Assembly: GCF_050436995.1 (NCBI RefSeq) | Contig: NC_134769.1 | Coordinates: forward strand, 7,725,001 to 7,789,000 | Length of the DNA: 64,000 nucleotides | From: Anticarsia gemmatalis | Lineage: Eukaryota > Arthropoda > Insecta > Lepidoptera > Erebidae | Direction of reading: 5' to 3' | Shown here: in pieces, positions 47,491-58,290 of the stretch | Layout: each line of letters opens with the position of its first letter | Position numbering within the stretch: the first letter of the stretch is position 1 | The notes under the pieces: generated by a model | What the model was told of the DNA's origin: nothing | Databases searched by the model: none | The model's input: only the letters and a program-made list of their open reading frames with translations | Position numbers and translations under genes: made by a program

Positions 47491-49353
47491 TTAAAAGTAA
47501 AACTAAAAGATTTAAGTAATAACTGTTTATTATATAATAGGATACGAATGTTAACACATTTTACTTTAAAATGCCTGACGTTTCGGCACAGGCTACACTG
47601 TGGTGTGGTTGCAAACAGGATTAGCTTTTAGGCATAATTTTTATGGGTTAAGCTAACATACTTATAAAATTGTGGCATTGTTCGTAGCAAGAAAATTCAA
47701 GTCTTGGTGGAATGCATGCAATTTAAATTCATAGCACAGAGACTAAAGTATGTCATCAAAATAATGATAAACAAAAGATAACACGTAAATTGTATTCGTC
47801 ATACTATTTCCAACAGGAGAAACCCAATGCGACAATATGGATGATGCAAAATTTCCGCAAGTCACTTAAAGTCAACGCCCTTTGAGTAACATTTAGTATA
47901 CTTTCCTGATTAAATGGGAAAAGAACTTGCTTCCAAGTTTTCTCCTGGATTGCGGTCCGAACGGGAAAGCTAAAGCAATAAATAACCCACTTAAGACCTT
48001 TTACTTTTTATCACCTCACATCACTCAAGTGCAAATCTTAAAAAATCTAATAACTCCAGACAGAATTCAATTATACCTCCGAATAAAAATCCCAAGTTAT
48101 AATTAATAAAGCCGCTCGCATACCGCTCACTATTAAAATGCCCATAAGAATTGGCCATGGAGCGCAGAACATTTTAATGGCATTTTTTTGCAGCGAGCCT
48201 TCGTCAAACTGGTATAAACTTTTTGTCCTGCCACAGTCGAAATTTCCCAGAAGTATAATGGAACAATAAAAATAATCAGTTGTTTAGATACTGTGGTGGA
48301 TTAGTGGTATCGTGGTTTGTTAGCTGTTCTTGCCAGTTGATTAATCAGTAGACGCATTGCAGACTCATTGAATGATTTTGATAAGGAAGTAAGTGAAAAA
48401 GCAGTGATAATGCAGTTGTAAAATTATATCGTTAACAATAATAATACCTGTAAAAACCGCCACAATCTAGCTTTCTTCTACTCCATCCACTTAAACAAGA
48501 AGCTAGTCCATTTATTCTGTTTGCCACGAAGGCAATCAACGCTTTTTGCCTAATTCCGCCAATACCACAGTATTCAACAAAATATTTTAATCTCGTATTA
48601 TTTCGATTGCTAACCATAACTATATACCATTATTTCAGCTTTAAACGGGATTTCCACTAGACACCTCTTTAAAAATTGTTTAAAAACCTCTTCAAGTCTG
48701 TTTTTCTTGCACCATACATAATTGAATGGTGAAATATTTTACCCGAGAAATCTTTATATTTTTGCAAAGTACTATGGAACTTGTAATTGGTTGATAATTG
48801 GTTACAATAAGATCCAGCCAATGAAATCAAACGCAGATACTTAATAGGTTACCATATTGAGTATTGTTTACTTCCTTTTAAGAATTAATATGTTTAAGTA
48901 AATTGCTGGGTTCAACTTATCTTATATAACAGTTTTTTTATAATTTAAACAATGCAATGTCCGTTTTTCTTAATGAATAAAAATCATTTTATTCCCATAT
49001 TGTTACTTTTCTAAATATTTTTAGTCAAGAGCTTAGTGAAATAGAAAGCCTTGTAGGCACGATTCGCGGCTGACTGGGGTCTTCAAAATTCAGTATTTTG
49101 AACATTTGTGACCCACAGACTTCTGCAGCTGACGATGGCCTATTTGATTCAGATACTTTATTTTGAAACTACAAAGAATAAATTATAATCTAGATAAATT
49201 TTCATACACTGTTGGATAAGAAGTTTTAAATAAATATTTTCATTTACAACTTCAATAAATAAAAGTGATAATCTAATTTTAGTTCCTCGCACACCTGAGC
49301 GACAAACAGATGAATAAGTCTCACCTAATCAGATTAGAAATAGTAGTAACATA
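47491..49353. other. Mostly unassigned DNA
   Basis: A GC-richer patch near 49060 (GATTCGCGGCTGACTGGGG) is unexplained. No gene is supported. Confidence 0.35.
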
Positions 49354-49609
49354 TCTATACTAATATCATAAAGCTGAAGAGTTTGTTCGTTTGTTTGTTT
49401 GTTTGAACGCGCTAATCTCAGGAACTACTGGACCGATTTCAAAATTTTTCAGTGTTAGATATCCTATTTATCGAGAAAGGCTATAGGCTATATATCAGCA
49501 CGCTACGACCATTAGGAGCGGAGTAGCAACGAAAAATGTTACAAAAACGGAGAAAAATTTGACCCATTCTCTCTTACGTGACGCAAGCGAAGTTGCGCGG
49601 GTCAGCTAG
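49354..49609 (+). mobile_element. Helitron-like element, family A
   Basis: It has complete TCTATACTAATATCATAAAG and GGGTCAGCTAG|T ends and a full body. It shares the ATTAGGAGCGGAGTAGCAAC variant with 30193, so the two are closest relatives. Confidence 0.8.
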
Positions 49610-49829
49610 TAAACTATAAAGTTAACAATCGTGTTATCAGAGATAAGGTTCGAAGTACTATAGATCTCTTAATCTCATGATACGATTGACATTCAAGATA
49701 TGTAGATCCAAGACGGGGATCTGTAATCTTATGATAAAAAGATGTTCACGCGAATAACACGCTTGGGAAAAGGACTTTGGACTTGATTTTTCCATTCATG
49801 TTTTAGCTTTTTAGGTATTAATAAAAAAA

Positions 49830-50054
49830 TCTATACTAATATTATAAAGCTTAAGAGTTTGTTTGTGTGATTGATTGAACGCGCTAATCTCAGGAACTAC
49901 TGGTCCGATTTGAAAAAATCTATCAGTGTTAGATAGCCCATTTATCGAGGAAGGCGGGCAGGAGCTGAGCGCCAGTCGAAATGTTACAAAAAAGGGGAAA
50001 ATTTTGACACATTCTCTCTTACGTGACGCAAGCGAAGTTGCGCGATTCTGCTAG
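49830..50054 (+). mobile_element. Helitron-like element, family A, internal deletion
   Basis: The termini TCTATACTAATATTATAAAG and CTAG|T are intact. The central CTATAGGCTATATATCATCA block is replaced by GGCGGGCAGGAGCTGAGCGC, and the 3' end reads GCGCGATTCTGCTAG. Confidence 0.75.
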
Positions 50055-50689
50055 TGTTTTATAAGCAGATGTGTAAAGGATAGGTGTTATTAAATGTTTA
50101 GTTTTCAATCGTTATTAGAATATCATATTAAACTTTTATTTATCTAGTGTAACGTAATCAAGGCAAGGGATGATTATATGAAATTTAGCTCCATGTTAGA
50201 TATCTTCATCTGACAAATTGACACGTTTTTATATTTATTTATACTTACATCTGTACTTAAACATGTAAGTTGAACGTACTTTTATACTTCTCTATTTATT
50301 TATTTATCAAAAAGCAAATCAATAATAAATCAAAAGTAAATAATAATATCTTTTTCAAGCAAAGTTATATAACGAAGGAAAACTTTAAAGACTTAGCGTG
50401 CCTAAACCAAAATTATTTTCGACATGTATTTGCTTGTAATAATGATGACTGTTTTTTAATCGTGTCATCAAATATGCAATAAGCATTCTAAAATAGCATT
50501 ATCAGATCACGATACGTAATTGACGTAATAATCCTGACCGATTCTTCGGATGATGGCGTTTAAGCGACAGAAATAAACAAAATACACAAATAATACTGTT
50601 ATCATGACGGAAAACCCGAAAAAGGTTTGATAAAATATTTAAGTGTCAATGATAGTAAGAGGTTCTATTAAAATATATACATACAGGTA

Positions 50690-50772
50690 AGGAAAGATTG
50701 TGGTAATCGGGTAGAGTAGCAAGTGGCGTTCTTTGGTCTCTGCCTTTTTTGGATAGAATAAAACGTGCTTCG
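50690..50772 (+). mobile_element. RTE-like LINE 3' end fragment
   Basis: GTAGCAAGTGGCGTTCTTTG and GTCTCTGCC are near-consensus. The flanks are damaged. Confidence 0.55.
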
Positions 50773-51104
50773 GGAACTTATAAAATTGGTAATTTTTCCA
50801 CTTTATCATGAGTTTTATGAATGTTTTTTATTTATATTTTATAATGTTTTGTATGAACAAATAAAATTCTAAAGTAGAAGACAACAATTTTCGAATATTA
50901 TACAGAAATATCTCCAAATAACTATCTCAACAATTCTAGAATTATTTTGCTCTAAAATATTTATAACTAGGGTATTCCCAAAAAAACCTATAAAAAGAGA
51001 AATCATTATGAAATCCACGACAGATGACAGTTTAAAGCCGATCTTGATATACTTATCTATATAGTTACAAAAGTATTTATATTTAAGAACACCGATATTA
51101 CAAA

Positions 51105-51355
51105 CTAGTTGACCCGCGCAACTTCGCTTGCGTCACATTAGAGAGAATGGGCCATATTTTCCCCGTCTTTGTAACATTTTTTACTGGTGTACTCTGCTCC
51201 TGTTGGTCGTAGCGTGATGTTATATAGCCTATAGCTTTCCTCGATAAATAGGCTATCCAACAGTAAAATATTTTTTCAATTCGCACCAGAAGTTCCTGAG
51301 ATTAGCGCGTTCAAACAAACAAACAACCTCTTCAGCTTTATAATATTAGTATAGA
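51105..51355 (-). mobile_element. Helitron-like element, family A
   Basis: On the minus strand it starts TCTATACTAATATTATAAAG (from 51355) and ends GCGCGGGTCAACTAG|T (51105). The body is complete. The AGGAGCAGAGTACACC variant groups it with 47242. Confidence 0.8.
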
Positions 51356-52179
51356 TAATCCATTTATCGATAGTTTTATTGAAATCCAGATAACTCTATC
51401 TGGTTAGGTTTTAACTGTCAGTATAGTAGTAACGGAATTATGTTTCCGGTTAATATAATAAACGTAGATATAGGCATTTGACCTTTAAGATAATAAAAAT
51501 AAAGTTTAAGCAATCAATCGATTATTTTTGTTATTGTGTAAGAATAATTAGTAACAACTGAAATTATGAATGAGTGTGTTTTATCGCACCTAATCTACAA
51601 ATGAAGAAAATGTACAAGAAAATGTGTAAGATGCTGAATAATAATATGTAGTCTGTATTCATACAAAATCATGATTATATTCAAATACGAGAAACTGTCA
51701 CGGTTAAACTGCTGAATCGGATTTGATGGCTTTTTCCAAATGACACGCGAAAAGCACGCTAGTAAAACTTAGGTATTCAATTCAGTGATGTGATCAATTA
51801 GCTTAAATTTATCTTAAGTTGCAATATTTCTACCCATAATAAATAATATACGCCTTAAACTATCAAAAACTTATCTAAACTTAATTTTATAATTGATAAA
51901 AAGTACGATATGTCAAGGTTCCTCAAGATGCACTTCATGCAAATTTCCTACTTCTTTCAAACTTTTTATCTCATAGATACACGTTTTCGATTCAACAAGC
52001 TTCAATAATTTGACGAAGCAAAAAGTGGCATTTAAAGACCTATTACAATTCAATTGGAGAATCATTAATTATATTTTATTCAAAACCTATTTTGCCTCCA
52101 AAATATAGAATATAATAAACAATTATCTAAAGTTTTCAAACACACACACGTTAAAAACCTGATGGCTGGGAGCGTGTAA
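51356..52179. other. Unassigned AT-rich DNA
   Basis: No gene or repeat is supported. Confidence 0.4.
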
Positions 52180-52510
52180 CGCGGTCCAAAACAAACAATT
52201 GCCCGGGCTTGCGCATCATAACAAAACGCTGAACCCACCGCTCAGACGGTCCAATAACACTGCACACTGCCACTGAAAACTCAACCTTATTCGTACACAC
52301 ATAAATCACTTTTCACTTCGCACTGACACGTTGAATGATGGCGCTCGCGCGCGCCAAAATCGTAGAACGCGCGAAAATTTATGTCACCATCCGCCATTTT
52401 ATTTCCAATCCGCTCGTTACACGTTTATAGCGCATTTTATTAATATTTAACTGCGGTTATTAGCGATACTGGAAGCGGTCGGCGTCTACCGCGCGCAATA
52501 CTCTTCTGAT
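52180..52510 (-). promoter_or_regulatory. CpG island, candidate promoter and 5' exon (minus strand)
   Basis: This is the longest CpG-rich block in the window. Read on the minus strand it has AAAATGGCGGATGG (Pho/YY1-like), TTTTCGCGCGTTC, CGCGCGCGAGCGCC and an initiator-like GTCAGTG with start near 52324. A purine-rich leader of the type seen in insect 5' UTRs follows (GCGAAGTGAAAAGTGATTT). Then comes ATGATGCGC (52219 downward), which opens a 22-codon frame (RKPGQLFVLDRVTRSQ inside). CAG|GTTTTT follows, a poor donor. No complete coding exon is claimed. The reverse orientation cannot be excluded. Confidence 0.45.
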
Positions 52511-52530
52511 CCAAAATAGAAAAACTAATT

Positions 52531-52551
52531 GGCCAGACGGCCAGACGGTTA
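52531..52551. repeat. Short tandem GGCCAGAC duplication
   Basis: GGCCAGACGGCCAGACGG repeats an 8-9 nt unit twice next to the CpG island. Confidence 0.5.
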
Positions 52552-53086
52552 GGGTTGAAGCTAAAATAACGTATTAGATATGCGAAGATTTACATCTAAA
52601 CGTTCAAGGCGAGAGCGAAAGCCCTAAAAATAAAGTTTGTTACGTTAACCCGCTTTGTATTTACCTCTTTTCATAATATACTACATGTGTGTATCATAAC
52701 TTCTCATAAAAAGGTCAGAAAATGTTGAGTGGTTGAAGAAATTTCTAAGATTTTTTGGATGACGACAGACTGAAAATAGTTCTGATTGAGATAGCGATTG
52801 TGTTTATTTAAATTGTTTGTGTCTCAACGTTTGTTAGCAGATCGACAATCGTGCACAAAGAGTTGTACAGCGATAAACTCTGGCAGAGCTTGCGAATTCA
52901 CGCACTACCTTGAAATTTTTCGAATAGCTTGTAAATAGTAAGAGACAGATAGCCACTAAATACCGGGGAGTATTTAGACTGTGTCTAAATCTACCGGAAC
53001 AACATCCACTTTCTTTTTCAGTATTATAGTCATCTTAAAGCTTTTAACTGTTTTAATTGCAGATTTATCATATTTTTCTGTTCCAG

Positions 53087-53178
53087 GTCTGTTTAGTCGC
53101 ACTAGTGACGAGACATGACCCGTACACGAATTCAGAAACAGACTCGAATGAAAGAGACAAGATTCATCGCTTCACATA
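53087..53178 (+). CDS. Candidate 3' terminal coding exon, product unknown
   Basis: A strong acceptor (CATATTTTTCTGTTCCAG ending at 53086) is followed by 30 open codons and TAA. Only this frame is open. The peptide contains CLVALVTRHDPYTNSETDSN. It is polar and exon-like but unrecognised. AATATTAAAG-type A/T sequence follows, and the perfect hairpin at 53216 would lie in the 3' UTR. Two further acceptor-like AGs lie at about 53002 and 53062. The CpG island 600 bp upstream could serve as a promoter if active on the + strand. It may be chance, as one acceptor plus a 90-nt frame is modest evidence. Confidence 0.25.
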
Positions 53179-53215
53179 ATTATAAAAGTAAAATATTAAA
53201 GTCAGCAATGGCTAC

Positions 53216-53258
53216 TGATACTATTATGTCTGTAATGTTTACAGACATAATAGTATCA
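53216..53258. repeat. Perfect 20-bp hairpin with 3-nt loop
   Basis: TGATACTATTATGTCTGTAA, TGT, then its exact reverse complement. There are no mismatches over 20 bp. The loop is too short for a canonical pre-miRNA. It may be a palindromic insertion or RNA structure. Confidence 0.75.
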
Positions 53259-54257
53259 TTTTTACAAATTCCCACATAGGTAATAGGTTTGCTTGTTTGG
53301 GTAATTTCGAAAACCTATTCAAGTCCCAATAAAATGCGTACTGCCAAATTAGAGCCAACGTCCACTGAGTCCCTTTAATTATAGTTGTTTCAAAAAACCA
53401 AATGATATAGATTCCCATTCTTTTATTCTACTTTCACAAACAAATGTTTCGCATTCGCATTCTATCAACTACAAAAGCTGCTTCATGTCTTCTATTATCC
53501 AATCTGTGACAAAATGCTTTCACAATGCGACATTAAAATCACGTGCTCACATTTCATAGTCGATGAGCCATTTCCTATCATAGGCACGTGGTTGATACTA
53601 TTATTTATTTATCTTTTCATTTATTTTAACAATATTATCATTGGATTCAAATTCTTAAATAAAGTACTCTTGAAGTATCACAAATTCTTGAAGAGCTCTT
53701 GGAGTAAATACAAAGTATTTGACTCGTGTCAATTTTTAAAATTAGACGTGACTTCATAATTGATAATTGCAATTAAGTTTGCCACAAGGTAGTATTTTAG
53801 GACCCAAGAAGTTCTAGTCAAAAAATATTTCATTGAAATTGAATTATTTTATTTTCCACAATATTCTAGAATAAATAACAGTATAGATGTTGTCAACTAA
53901 GATAATAATCAAAAAGAACTTTTACTGGAGCAGGAAAATAAATGATATTTTATCAGTACATCTCTTAGAAAAATTACAGGAAAATTATGAGCACTGGCCT
54001 TAATAACTTTAAATATTCCATAGTAAAACATTATAAAAGGAAATATAACAAGGTTCAGGGAAAAGGGCTTAGGCCTTGTATTTATTAGGCCCTACAATGC
54101 CAGGAGTCGTGACAGATGGGTGAGATAAAGAAGAATTTTGAACAAAACTGATAATATCTTTGGTATGTAGTGCATAATAAATGTAGCATTTGTTAAATTT
54201 AGCTATTCCCACATTTGATATGGAAACTGATCAAATTAGGTCAAAATTCGACATATA
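53259..54257. other. Unassigned AT-rich DNA
   Basis: No gene is supported. GGCTTAGGCCTTGTATTTAT near 54066 faintly recalls the LINE family. Confidence 0.35.
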
Positions 54258-54358
54258 TTAGGTCGGGGAAAAAGTCTTTTGGCATTATAGTATGTATGAA
54301 CTTGTAATAAAATCTCTTTGGCTTCAAGAATCACAAATGAGTACACAGTTCAAGTGCT
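54258..54358 (+). mobile_element. mariner-like transposon end
   Basis: TTAGGTCGGGGAAAAAGTCT after TA matches the terminal inverted repeat and subterminal sequence of cecropia-type mariners as I recall it. CATTATAGTATGTATGAACT and TGTAATAAAATCTCTTTGG follow. No opposite end or transposase is present. Confidence 0.6.
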
Positions 54359-55029
54359 GAAGTGGCCTAGAGATCCTTACCTCTTCTTTTTTCTATTCTC
54401 TTCTCCCCCACTGAACTCACAACTTACTATGTAAGTTTAAAAATCTTAAGCACGTGTTTGAAGTATATAAATATTTGTGTAAATACGTAATAAAATTATT
54501 AATGAAACATTGCAGTAACCACTCATTAGAATCAGGTAGTCAAGTGCTGTTAATCCCCCATGACACTTATGTTTATCATAATGGCGCCCTAATATCGCTA
54601 AACGATAACAAGTGAGTGAGAAATGATATAAACATTTAAGGATTCTTCGATTTAGAAACCTGAAAAAACTAGATAGATCTGGATATTTAATAGACTTAGC
54701 AATAGATCCATGGTCATTACCCATGTTAAATTGTTTGAACACATACTTATGCGTTTTTTTAACCATTTGTTGCATCACAACTGTGCAAATTGTTATCAAG
54801 TTATAACAGCAGAAAACCTAAAGAAAAGGGGCAGAAAAACCCAACTATTGAAACTACTATATAAAGTCAGAAAATATTGTGAACGTAAACATAGGTAGGT
54901 AAAACCGAGAGCTAAAATCATCTGTTAAGAATGTGTCAATAACGCCAAACCACACTTAAGTAGAATAGTAAATTCAGGAAAGAACGAAGGTTAAAATTGG
55001 GTTAGTTAGTACTCTACATAATTATATAA
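54359..55029. other. Unassigned DNA
   Basis: A 117-codon minus-strand frame (54446-54799) shows no recognisable domain and no splice context, and is not called. Confidence 0.35.
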
Positions 55030-55165
55030 AAACATGTAAACATACAAACACGCGGACATAAAGTCACGTCTTTTTCCCAGTGGTTTTTAGGAGCAGGTAC
55101 AAACTTCCTTTGCTTCATTCACATCCATACATCTTGTCATACAAGACTGCCGGTTACAATTACTA
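55030..55165 (-). mobile_element. RTE-like LINE 3' end
   Basis: AAAGTCACGTCTTTTTCCCA, GTACAAACTTCCTTTGCTTC, ATTCACATCCATACATCTTG and CATACAAGACTGCCGGTT are the reverse strand of the family, including the upstream ACCGGCAGTCTTGTATG block. Confidence 0.7.
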
Positions 55166-55225
55166 CGCACCTGACCTTTTTGAGGGACATCATCGATTAG
55201 TAGTTCAATAAAAAAATGACCCATA

Positions 55226-55316
55226 CTATCCAGCTGCTGGGCAAATATGACAGGGAGCTAGGCTTTGAGTCAACCGTACTGGCCAAGTGCTGGTGTAAGA
55301 CTTTGCATACTAATAA
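55226..55316 (-). mobile_element. LINE 3' fragment
   Basis: CATACTATCCAGCTGCTGGG, GGGAGCTAGGCTTTGAGTC and TACTGGCCAAGTGCTGG match the reverse strand of the LINE family, with a small deletion. It begins about 60 bp after the RTE end. Confidence 0.6.
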
Positions 55317-55404
55317 AAGCTGCAAATTATGATAATGATAATCATTAATATCATCAAAGAGTAAAATGATTCATTTCTTAGAATCACAACCAGATGTGTG
55401 TTGT

Positions 55405-55520
55405 AGATCGGACGTACGCATCTGCGCACACGCAATTGGCACGGCCGATGCGTACTCACTGTAATTTTAGCTTGCATTCGCACTTGTGACGTCGCCACAC
55501 GTCATGGTTTCTGACGTCAG
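55405..55520. promoter_or_regulatory. CpG islet with a cluster of CRE-like sites
   Basis: TGACGTCG (55487-55494), ACGTCA (55499-55504) and a full CRE TGACGTCA (55512-55519) lie within 33 bp, downstream of the CpG-dense GACGTACGCATCTGCGCAC. Multiple CREs point to CREB/ATF-type binding, by inference. Confidence 0.45.
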
Positions 55521-55874
55521 GTTTGCTCCACTTTGTAACTGTTTAACTGTTACTAGTTTTTTAGCACTTTCTCATGTAGATAGCAAAAGTGTTACTATTT
55601 CATTAGAAGGTACATATAACACTAGCGTATTCACATGAGTCAATAGTCTAACATGGAAATTATCAATAAACATCTTAAATTCTAGAGTGTAGAATACTCT
55701 TAAACTGAAAATGGAATGGATCGAAAATGTATTATTGTATATTAATTTGTTGCAGAAACAAACTCCTTCATTAACTTCTCTTGTATCGAGAGGAATTTTT
55801 CATAATGGAAGCTTAGGTAAATCATAAACATTGTATTCGAAAATCTCATTAACCGCAAGTGGTTTAGTTATTAA

Positions 55875-56541
55875 GGCAGTTGTCCCACCAACAGCGAGGA
55901 AACGATTAACTATCGACTATTTTCTCGCTCAAGAAACGTACAATAGATATAACATTCCGTGTGAATAAAAGAGATGCATATACAAATAGTTGATGACACT
56001 GCCGCTTTACTAGTTTTGTTGCTAAGCGACAAGCTGTCAAAAATGGACTCGCCCAACGATTAGAACCACGGAATAATAAAAATGACTGGAAGAACCACTA
56101 AGAAAAATATATCAAATAAATTCATACTTTACTGCTCGTTAATAGAGTTTACTTTTGTTTAGTTTTAATGTCTGTTCGAAAAACAGTCTCGAGCGAGACT
56201 TACTTTTAAGAGCCTTTGTCCCTCTCTAACAGTTGCCACTGTATAATGTTTGTAACTTATGGTGGTAATTTTAAGATTATTACTGAATTTAAATTCGGTA
56301 ATTGTTGTTTCATTAAACATAATTTTGGTATAAAAACAATCAAAAGTAGTTTTATACATTATTAATTACTCTTGATGCACACTAAGGATAGTTTGTATCT
56401 TGAAAATGTTATATTTCGTAGTGATCCTTCCAGTTAGTACTAATTCTTCCATGATTAGAATACACGCCGAGAGAGCAACCAGCTGTCATTAAACAACTAC
56501 GCACTCGTTACTCGTTCATCGTCGGCGGTGGGACAAGTGCC
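55875..56541. mobile_element. Putative degenerate element with terminal inverted repeats
   Basis: The left end GGCAGTTGTCCCACCAACAG and the reverse complement of the right end (GGCACTTGTCCCACCGCCGA) align over about 35 bp, continuing into GAAACGATTAAC and GAACGAGTAAC. The interior includes CCGCTTTACTAGTTTTGTTG and AAGCGACAAGCTGTCAAAAA, which I recall as part of a moth repeat. There is no clear target-site duplication and no ORF. It is an old, probably non-autonomous DNA transposon. Confidence 0.45.
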
Positions 56542-56936
56542 TAACGCCATTTCTGAGAACAACTGCACCCGGATTCGTAGAACAAATATTTCTTCTTAGC
56601 AATATGGTTTATAATAATACCTAATGTAACACTTAATGACTTTATACCTAAACTTGTAGAGTCCACAAACATTCAATATTAGTCAGAAGATTCTTAGCAG
56701 TCGCATTCATTCGTTAATTTAATTAGTTAAAACCCGATAGCCGATCGTGTTCACTTCATTGCCCAAAAATAACTTTAGAAGAATTGATTTTCTTATAGGT
56801 GTATTTTATTTTGTTAATTTTAAGTTTGTCCTACATATTACACGTAATAAAATAGCTAAAAAAATATCATGGCAGCCTGACTTAGAAAAATACAATGACC
56901 TATTCGCGCGTAGAACAATCAATAAGCCGTTCTTCC

Positions 56937-57012
56937 AACTATGTTGATGTCGGCTTCCAGTCTCACCGGTTACAGCTGAATACCAGTATTTTACATGAAA
57001 CGACTCAGTAGC
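56937..57012 (+). repeat. GTCGGCTTCCAG interspersed repeat, third copy
   Basis: GTTGATGTCGGCTTCCAGTC, TCACCGGTTACAGCTGAATA and CCAGTATTTTACATGAAACG match the longer arm of the pair at 25330. Confidence 0.65.
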
Positions 57013-57403
57013 GAGCGAGTATAACATGCGCTTAAATATTGAAAGCCAAAATATATTTACAATCACAAATAATTGTTTATTATAATGCTACCTCTAGATT
57101 TTTAGTAAGGCCAATAATTCAGAATACCCCAGACCGATATAATTTTCTTCACAAAATAAAATTTTGAAAGTATCCACAAAATTTTGCGGTCATTAATCAA
57201 CCTTGGTGTCAATAACAGGCCCGTCACTCAAAAATTAATAATGTATTACAATATTGAAGCTATAGGCAAAAAACGTAATTTTACACAAGCACTAGACGGT
57301 CTAGGTTATATTAATTAGTCTACAACAGACAGAAAACCTTGATGACTTAAGACTCTATGGTATATATTATTATCTTATAATATGTTCGTTTGATTGATGG
57401 TTA
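57013..57403. other. Unassigned DNA
   Basis: No gene or repeat is recognised. Confidence 0.35.
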
Positions 57404-57568
57404 ATGATTATGACGTCGAATACCGATAAAACGACTGCGGTAAAAGTAGGATGTGTGATGCAGGGTCGAAATCGATTCCATCTTTTCGTAAATTTCTCCA
57501 AAAGGAAAGAGTACCAATCGGAACAAACCACCACAGATCCACATGTAAAGAACAAGAATGACGTATAA
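57404..57568 (+). CDS. Small open frame, doubtful
   Basis: An ATG-started frame of 54 codons (a second ATG at 57410 in a fair Kozak-like context) encodes a polar peptide including TTAVKVGCVMQGRNRFHLFV and YQSEQTTTDPHVKNK. The stretch is GC-richer than its flanks, and the opposite strand is also open in three frames. No family is recognised. It may be a small ORF, a relic or a composition effect. Confidence 0.15.
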   Translation: MIMTSNTDKTTAVKVGCVMQGRNRFHLFVNFSKRKEYQSEQTTTDPHVKNKNDV

Positions 57569-57989
57569 GAGCGTACATACATACGCCCTCACCAGAAATA
57601 GATGCGGCATACAATTTTAGATGTAAGGTTAAAATCAGATGTTACGACTATGACGTTGATAAAACACTGTCACTTTGTTTGGAAGAAGAGCTTTTTATTA
57701 TATCACATACGTTTTTCCGAAATAAAGCTGTTTTCATCACGCATTTACGTTTTAATTCTTTAGTCTCATTGAATCTTATTACTATGGCAATGTGGAAAGT
57801 TAATTCAACAGATTTCCTCTATCAAGTATGTTTAATTCAGATAACCATTTCTCTGATATATAATGTTGCACCCATGGAGCAAGTCTATTTGTAAAAGATA
57901 CCGGGCATGGAAACCTGGCTCCAGGATTCAGTTTAACGTTCAAGGAAATAAAAAGGAAGAAAGAAAGTAAATTGCCTATACATGACCCT

Positions 57990-58080
57990 AAATAGAATTC
58001 GCATAACAAATGGTCCATTTTCCAATATTCTATCCACCGATGCACAGACTTCTGCAACGTCTGCAATACAACAGTATAAA
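57990..58080 (-). other. Candidate splice acceptor and exon start (minus strand)
   Basis: The minus strand reads CTTATTTTTATACTGTTGTA then TTGCAG|ACGTTGCAG, with the junction after 58061. One frame downstream is DVAEVCASVDRILENGPFVM and another is also open for over 80 codons. No convincing donor was found, and the protein is unrecognised. Confidence 0.2.
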
Positions 58081-58224
58081 AATAAGTTAAGAACAAGATC
58101 ATGAATAAGGCCAGGGCCGTCGGATGAAAGCATCGGTGTCAATGACCTACACATAAAATAATACGCTACAAAATATTTACAATCACATTTAAGTATTAAC
58201 GTTATGACAGTTCACGTGAAATTT

Positions 58225-58290
58225 ACACAAAATTTACGTTATTTACATAAAAATCGGGCTAGTAGTTTCTGAGATAAGGAGAGACAAAAC
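58225..58290 (-). mobile_element. Helitron-like 5' fragment
   Basis: ATAAAAATCGGGCTAGTAGT and TTCTGAGATAAGGAGAGAC resemble the inverted CCGATTTG, CTACTGG and CTCAGGAACTACTGG block of the Helitron-like families. It is too short to classify. Confidence 0.35.

Noticed and set aside
54446..54799. 117-codon minus-strand frame next to the mariner end
   Set aside because: It shows no mariner transposase features (no DD34D-type spacing) and no other family resemblance.
57370..57614. Three overlapping minus-strand frames
   Set aside because: Simultaneous openness in several frames reflects local composition. The most gene-like reading there is on the + strand and is itself doubtful.
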